Assembly (NCBI GenBank): GCA_007126855.1
Contig: SLAK01000136.1
Span: forward strand, 1-17,639
DNA: 17,639 bases
Source: Dehalococcoidia bacterium
Lineage (GTDB): Bacteria; Chloroflexota; Dehalococcoidia; Tepidiformales; Tepidiformaceae
Reading direction: 5' to 3'
Numbering within the stretch: the stretch's first letter is position 1; every line of letters begins with the position of its first letter. Positions 13,485 through 17,639 of this stretch are shown here, one piece after another. The position numbers and the translations under genes are program-made. The notes below the pieces were generated by a model. That model was not told the DNA's origin and ran no database searches. It was given only the letters and a program-made list of their open reading frames with translations.

Positions 13485-14357
13485 TCAGTCCTCCGCGCCG
13501 GGTTCCAGCCGGGCGCTCTGGCGGAGGCGCGGGAGGTCGACGATCGTCATGGACCGCCGGGAGAGCGTGATAACGCCCTCGTGCTGGAAGTCGTTCAGGA
13601 TCTTGTTTACGCGGCTGCGCCCGGCGCCGAGCATCGCGGCCAGCTCGGCCTGCGTAAGCGGTATCGCTGTGCCCATTTCAACCTGTGCGCTGGGCGCGCA
13701 ATGCTCTTCCATGTCCGCCAGGCAGCGTGCCACCCGCGTGCGAAGGTCATAGAAGTGCGCATCGCCAAGGCGTTCGTTCGCCTCCCGTAAAGAGGCAGAG
13801 AGCATCCTGGCCAGCCCCAGGGCAAACTCCGCCCACCGGGACGAAAGCGCCTTCACATCGTCGGGCAAGAGCGTCAGCAATTCCGACGGCGCATGCGCGG
13901 TTACGCTCACCGGCGACGGGCCGCCATCGACCGCCGCCACCGTCCCGGCACAATCACCGGGATGCAGGAAGGACACGATGAACTCATCGCCATCAAGCGA
14001 TGTGGCAACGACCTTCAGGCGCCCGCTGAGCACCATATGGATTGACTCATCAGTGTCACCTTCACGGACCAGGTGCTGGCCGCGTTCAATGCGCCGCCGC
14101 ACAACGCGGGCCGCCACCTCTGCCCTTGTCCGGCTGCTCAATGACTCACACAGTTGCGATTGCTCCAGCAGGCCGGCTTCATGCGGCGCCAGCACCTGGA
14201 AGGCGGACCGCCGGAACTCTGCTGCTGGCGTCGCCGCTACCGTCCCGGGGCGCTGCTGCGAATTCCGAACCGCAGCGCCATCGACCGCGCGAGCCGGCGC
14301 CCGCCCCAGGATCGGCTCGTGCTCCCTCGCCCGAAGACGCCGCATTCGTGCACTCAT
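13485..14357 (-). CDS. Crp/Fnr-family transcription regulator
   Basis: The open frame gives 290 residues. A cyclic-nucleotide-binding-type beta barrel spans about 65-180 (LCESLSSRTRAEVAARV, GQHLVREGDTDESIHMVLSGRLKV, FLHPGDCAGTVAAVDGG). The dimer helix spans 180-205 and a winged helix-turn-helix spans 205-275, with LTQAELAAMLGAGRSRVNKILNDFQHEG. The phosphate-binding segment reads VAAVDGGPSPVSVTA and lacks the Arg-Ser/Thr pair of cAMP-binding CRP; there is no N-terminal cysteine set for an FNR iron-sulfur cluster. The signal is therefore unknown. The first 55 residues are low-complexity and basic, and no good ribosome binding site marks the start, so the true start may lie downstream (for example the GTG coding residue 55). 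Its partner gene at 17089 has the same architecture. Confidence 0.88.
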   Translation of the reverse strand: MSARMRRLRAREHEPILGRAPARAVDGAAVRNSQQRPGTVAATPAAEFRRSAFQVLAPHEAGLLEQSQLCESLSSRTRAEVAARVVRRRIERGQHLVREGDTDESIHMVLSGRLKVVATSLDGDEFIVSFLHPGDCAGTVAAVDGGPSPVSVTAHAPSELLTLLPDDVKALSSRWAEFALGLARMLSASLREANERLGDAHFYDLRTRVARCLADMEEHCAPSAQVEMGTAIPLTQAELAAMLGAGRSRVNKILNDFQHEGVITLSRRSMTIVDLPRLRQSARLEPGAED

Positions 14358-14892
14358 TGCGCGTCCGGCCTGACCGGCCCGGCACAGCAGCGCCGGTCCT
14401 GCCCGATGCCCCTCAGCTCCACTTCATGGATCCGAAACGGAGTACCCGTACGCACCCAACCAGGCGTAATCATCAACCGCTCCTCCCAGTGCATGCAGGC
14501 GCGCGCCCTCGTACCACGCCAGTCCAGGCTGACGGCTGCTCTTCCACACGTCGGCTACTGCCCAAGCGCCAGCCTTCCGTTCCTGAAGCCGTTGTAGGTC
14601 TATGACGTTGCGCTGTCAACGTAGTCCTCCGCGAAGGTGTGATGCCCCTGATAGGTTCTCGGGCGCGAGATCAATTCCATCGTTATGTATTCCTTTTGCG
14701 AGTCACAGAATCCTTAACATTGTGGCATCGCGCGTGCCTGAGGATGTCATAATGCTTGCGATAACACCATTTCTCCCCACGAGGATGAACCTTGTTGACT
14801 AAACATGGTTGCCGCCGCTTCATAGGCCACCCACCTCCACGTCATGCCATTTTGTGTTTTGCATGTCGCCTGCTCGCATCCGGGCGATCCTG
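14358..14892. other. Non-coding stretch between the ABC exporter and Crp/Fnr genes
   Basis: These 535 bases hold no credible gene: frames here are short, arginine- or proline-rich shadows. The portion 14640-14870 is visibly richer in A and T than its surroundings (for example around 14690-14770), which fits a promoter region for the minus-strand regulator. It holds the inverted repeat listed separately. I see no tRNA, no clear T-run terminator after the exporter gene, and no CRISPR-like repeats. A small RNA or a long 5' leader of the regulator is possible but not visible as such. Confidence 0.6.
14605..14622. promoter_or_regulatory. Perfect 6-6-6 inverted repeat, candidate operator
   Basis: ACGTTG at 14605-14610 and CAACGT at 14617-14622 are perfect inverted arms around the 6-base spacer CGCTGT. 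The arm length and spacing are those expected of a two-fold symmetric helix-turn-helix dimer such as a Crp/Fnr-type regulator. It lies about 250 bases upstream of the minus-strand Crp/Fnr gene and 270 bases past the end of the exporter gene. The site is distant unless the regulator has a long leader. Confidence 0.4.
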
Positions 14893-16809
14893 CTACTGCG
14901 AGCCGCCAATCACCGGCGGCTGTTCCTGCCGCGCCGGGCGCGGCGCAACATGCAAACCGCTCCCATCGCGCCGCATGAGCAGCCCGCTGGTATCGATACC
15001 GTCGTGCTTCGGCAGCTCCTCGCTCAGCGTTTCCATCTGCTCGCTCCACAACCGGGCATAGGCGCCGGACCGCGCCAGCAGCTCCGTGTGCGTTCCCTCC
15101 TCCACGATCCGGCCGCGCTGCATCACCAGGATCCGGTCGCAGTTCACCACGCTGGTGAGCCGGTGCGTCACCGACACGATCGTCCGCGCCGCGGCGATCC
15201 GGTCGAGCGTGCGGCGGATCGCCGCTTCCGTCGGCAGGTCGAGCGCCGATGTCGCTTCATCCAGCAGCAGCAGCGGCGGGTTCCGCACGATCGCCCGCGC
15301 GATCGCGATCCGCTGCCGCTGACCCCCGGACAGCCGCGTCCCGCGCTCACCGACAATCGTGTCGTAGCCGCGCGGCATCGCCATGATGGTGTCGTGGATC
15401 TCCGCCGACCGCGCCGCCGCAACCACGTCGTCGTCCGACGCGTGCAGCGCGCCCATCCGGATGTTCTCCCGGATCGTGGTGTTGAAGAGGAAGTCCTCCT
15501 GGAACACGACACCCATCTGCGACCGCACCGACCGCAAGGTGCAGCGCCGGATGTCCATCCCGTCGATGGTCACGCAGCCTTCCTGCGGGTCGTAGAAGCG
15601 CAGCAGCAGGCTGAGCGCCGTCGACTTGCCCGAACCGCTCGTGCCGACGATTGCGACGTACTCCCCGGCGCGAATCTCCATCGAAACGTGGTCCAGCGCC
15701 GGGCGCCCATCGTCATAGGCAAAGGTCACGCCTTCGAAGCGGACCCGGTCGCGAAAGGGCTTCAGCGCGCGTGCTCGCGGCACTTCCACCACCGCCGGCT
15801 CTTCGTTGAGCAGCTCATCGATGCGCGTCATCGCGCCGCCTGCTTGTTGCAGCGACTGCACGAGCACCGACAGGCCCTGGATGGGCCCGATCATCAGCGA
15901 TAACAGGCCGAGCAGCGCCACGAGGGTACCGATGGTCACCTCGCCCTGGATCACCAGCCAGCCGCCGATGCCAAGGATGCTGAGCTGGATGCCGCTCGCG
16001 ATCCCGTTGCTCGAAACGCCAAACAGCGACGAAATGAAGGTCAGCCGCACCGAGGACCGGAACAGGTCTTCCACGGCGCCGCGAAAGTCCCGCGACGACC
16101 GGTCCTCAAGCCCGTAGGCCTTCACAACGGGCTGGGCGGCCAGGTTTTCATGGAAGGAATTCGCGCTTTCGCCCAGGTCGCTCTGGCGCCGAAAGGCCGC
16201 CCGTGCGCCGGCCGGCCCCAGCCAGCGGCCCGCGATGAAGAAGAGCGGCATGCCCACCAGCGCGAAGAGCCCTATCCGCCAGTCGAGCCAGAAGACGGTG
16301 GCCGTGGCCGCAACGAGCGTCAGCGTGAGCCGGAAGCCCTGGGCCATCGCGCCGGAAATAGCATCATCCATCGCTTCCAGGTCCCCGATCATGCGCGATG
16401 TTATGTCCCCGGGGCGGTGATCCTGGAAATAGCCAACGTGCAGCTCCTGCACCTTGCCGAACAGCCGCATCCGCAGGTCGGTGAGCACACGGCCGGTGAC
16501 CACCGCAGTCGCGTAGTTTTCCCGCAGTGCCGCTATTGCCACGACAACGAAGGCGATAGCCAGCAGCGCCATGATCTGTCCGAGCAGCGAGGCATCGCCT
16601 TCGTGTGCCGGGCCCGGCAGCGCACGGTCGAAGAGGATCTGCTGCACCTTCTGCAAGCCGACGAAGAAAGTGACCGAGACTGCGATGAGCAATGCGATCT
16701 CGATGACACGCAGCCAGTACGGGCGCAGGTAGCGCAGCAAGGCTGATATGACATTCAGGATGCCCAGGATCTTCGTGGTTGCCGGCGCCGCAGGCTCATC
16801 CAACGCCAT
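14893..16809 (-). CDS. ABC half-exporter (ABCB/MsbA type), permease-ATPase fusion
   Basis: This 638-residue protein carries one six-helix transmembrane domain (about 33-325) fused to one nucleotide-binding domain (about 354-595), so it would work as a dimer that exports lipids, peptides or drugs. ATPase motifs are complete: Walker A GTSGSGKST at 389-397, Q-loop Gln437 in VVFQEDFLF, signature LSGGQ at 493-497, Walker B LLLLDE with catalytic Glu518, and switch His549 in SVTHRL. The coupling-helix region HVGYFQDHRPGDITSRMIGDLEAM (124-147) is typical of ABCB exporters. The tail after 600 is disordered. I chose ATG 16807-16809 because AGGAGGGG lies directly upstream; the frame is open to 16902. 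It is flanked by two Crp/Fnr-type regulators, one divergent and one downstream. No partner half-transporter is adjacent, so a homodimer is likely. The cargo cannot be read. Confidence 0.95.
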   Translation of the reverse strand: MALDEPAAPATTKILGILNVISALLRYLRPYWLRVIEIALLIAVSVTFFVGLQKVQQILFDRALPGPAHEGDASLLGQIMALLAIAFVVVAIAALRENYATAVVTGRVLTDLRMRLFGKVQELHVGYFQDHRPGDITSRMIGDLEAMDDAISGAMAQGFRLTLTLVAATATVFWLDWRIGLFALVGMPLFFIAGRWLGPAGARAAFRRQSDLGESANSFHENLAAQPVVKAYGLEDRSSRDFRGAVEDLFRSSVRLTFISSLFGVSSNGIASGIQLSILGIGGWLVIQGEVTIGTLVALLGLLSLMIGPIQGLSVLVQSLQQAGGAMTRIDELLNEEPAVVEVPRARALKPFRDRVRFEGVTFAYDDGRPALDHVSMEIRAGEYVAIVGTSGSGKSTALSLLLRFYDPQEGCVTIDGMDIRRCTLRSVRSQMGVVFQEDFLFNTTIRENIRMGALHASDDDVVAAARSAEIHDTIMAMPRGYDTIVGERGTRLSGGQRQRIAIARAIVRNPPLLLLDEATSALDLPTEAAIRRTLDRIAAARTIVSVTHRLTSVVNCDRILVMQRGRIVEEGTHTELLARSGAYARLWSEQMETLSEELPKHDGIDTSGLLMRRDGSGLHVAPRPARQEQPPVIGGSQ

Positions 16810-16893
16810 GCGCCCCTCCTTGGCAGAAAGATCTTGTCTGCTCGCGGAGGCTAGGAAACAGCGCGTTGCCACCGCACCAGAGCCATGTAGGAA

Positions 16894-16967
16894 CTTCGCC
16901 ACAAAGGTGAAGACAAGCCGCCCGCTTCCATTCGGAGTTCAGGTCCTGCGGATAACAGGCCGAACTC
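16894..16967. promoter_or_regulatory. Inverted repeats in the exporter/Crp divergent region
   Basis: The 279-base gap between the divergent exporter and regulator genes holds two symmetric elements. CTTCGCC at 16894-16900 and GGTGAAG at 16906-16912 pair at six of seven positions around a 5-base spacer. GAGTTC at 16935-16940 and GAACTC at 16962-16967 form the outer arms of a longer imperfect stem (GAGTTCaGGtCCTG against CAGGCCGAACTC) with a 7-base loop. CGGAGTTC occurs again as a direct copy at 17007-17014. Such clusters suit a regulator that controls both genes. No convincing -35/-10 pair was found. Confidence 0.4.
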
Positions 16968-17088
16968 ACCGTCGAGCCCGGAAGAGACCAGCCTGCACAC
17001 GCCCAACGGAGTTCTGTGAAAGCGCTGATTCGGGCGCAACGCCTTGTCCCGCACGCTGAGCCGCAAGCCGCGGCGGAGGTGCCCCTGC

Positions 17089-17639
17089 ATGGCACTCGAC
17101 ACGGAGCCAGCCATCCTCGAACGGATTCCATTCTTCGAGCGCATCCCAGCCCCGGCTCGCGAAGAGGTCCTGGCCAGGATGCTCGGCCGGGGGTACCGCC
17201 GGTACCGGCGCCACGAAGTCATCTACCGCCGGGGGGATGAAGCTTCGGCCATGCATTTCGTCCTTTCGGGCCGGGTGAAGCTCACCATCAGCTCCGACGA
17301 CGGCAACGAAATGGTCCTCGCCCTGCTCGCAGAACACGAGTGCTTTGGCGAAGTGGCCGCCATCGACGGCGGGATCTGCAACGAAACCGCCGAGGCGGTC
17401 CTTCCCACAACGACCTCGTGCCTCGCCAGGAGCGATGTGCTGGACCTCTGCGAGTCCAACCGCCACTTCGCCGAAGCCGTCGTCCGGTTACTGGCCCTGC
17501 GGTTGCGCCGCGCCGATGAGCGCCTGGAAAACTTCTACCTTCATAACCTCGATACGCGCATGGCACGTTGCCTGCTCGAACTGGCCGAGCGCTATGGCCG
17601 CGTTACACGCGACGGCGTCATTGTCGACTTTCCGTTCAC
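17089..17639 (+). CDS. Crp/Fnr-family transcription regulator, 3' end missing
   Basis: The gene runs off the window after 183 complete codons. It begins MALDTEPAILERIPFFERIPAPAREEVL and contains the complete effector-binding barrel: YRRHEVIYRRGDEASAMHFVLSGRVKLT and LLAEHECFGEVAAIDGG, followed by the dimer helix ESNRHFAEAVVRLLALRLRRADERLENF. Then LDTRMARCLLELAERYG leads toward the winged helix, which is cut off. After FGEVAAIDGG the segment reads ICNETAEAV, without the Arg-Ser/Thr of cAMP-binding CRP, so the ligand is unlikely to be cAMP in the usual mode. GGAGGTG at 17074-17080 lies 8 bases before the ATG. It is divergent from the ABC exporter and is a paralog-like match to the regulator at 13485-14357. 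Confidence 0.92.
   Translation, partial: MALDTEPAILERIPFFERIPAPAREEVLARMLGRGYRRYRRHEVIYRRGDEASAMHFVLSGRVKLTISSDDGNEMVLALLAEHECFGEVAAIDGGICNETAEAVLPTTTSCLARSDVLDLCESNRHFAEAVVRLLALRLRRADERLENFYLHNLDTRMARCLLELAERYGRVTRDGVIVDFPF

Noticed and set aside
14809..15903. 364-codon plus-strand frame opposite the ABC exporter
   Set aside because: The minus frame carries all ABC ATPase motifs; the plus frame is arginine- and histidine-rich shadow.
1..17639. CRISPR array, insertion sequence, integrase, phage or toxin-antitoxin genes
   Set aside because: No regularly spaced repeats, transposase or integrase motifs, or typical toxin-antitoxin gene pairs were found on either strand.

Overview
This is a GC-rich, gene-dense bacterial chromosome segment with no rRNA, tRNA, CRISPR array, insertion sequence or phage gene that I can recognise. 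Most starts have a strong GGAGG-type ribosome binding site, and three convergent gene pairs have stop codons separated by only 9 or 10 bases. The gene mix (CaiB/BaiF CoA-transferase, SDR oxidoreductase, LLM flavin-dependent oxidoreductase, CocE/NonD hydrolase, DUF1622 membrane protein, fused APH-like/ATPase protein, paired Crp/Fnr regulators) suggests a Chloroflexota bacterium of the Dehalococcoidia/Tepidiformia type. An actinobacterium or another high-GC lineage is not excluded, because the assignment rests on gene content and not on a marker gene.

Layout. Bases 1-4000 hold small soluble and stress-type genes: the end of a VOC/methylmalonyl-CoA epimerase-like gene, a universal stress protein (-), a fused phosphotransferase-like/P-loop kinase (+), a small winged-helix-like protein (+), an OsmC peroxidase (-) and two small unknown genes (-). 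Bases 4200-8400 hold, all on the + strand, a three-helix DUF1622 membrane protein, a biotin-carboxylase-type ATP-grasp ligase and a 673-residue CocE/NonD (peptidase S15) hydrolase. A strong stem-loop lies immediately in front of the ATP-grasp gene. Bases 8400-13400 hold catabolic enzymes: an SDR with an expanded glycine loop, a CaiB/BaiF CoA-transferase, a tight LLM oxidoreductase-MOSC pair (-), a 55-residue unknown and a NYN nuclease-like protein with two OST-HTH/LOTUS repeats (-). Bases 13400-17639 hold a Crp/Fnr-type regulator (-), a 535-base non-coding stretch with a perfect inverted repeat, an ABC half-exporter (-), and a divergent, truncated second Crp/Fnr-type regulator (+).

How the parts may work together. 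The SDR, CoA-transferase and LLM enzymes are typical of acyl-CoA based breakdown of organic acids or terpenoids, but nothing here fixes the substrate. The ATP-grasp ligase followed by an ester/amide hydrolase is the most interesting pair: one enzyme of a kind that forms acyl-phosphate-derived bonds beside one that cuts ester or amide bonds. The ABC exporter is bracketed by two regulators that both lack the arginine used by true CRP to hold cAMP, and inverted repeats lie in the non-coding DNA around it, so a locally regulated export module is plausible. No clearly novel defence or mobile system is visible.
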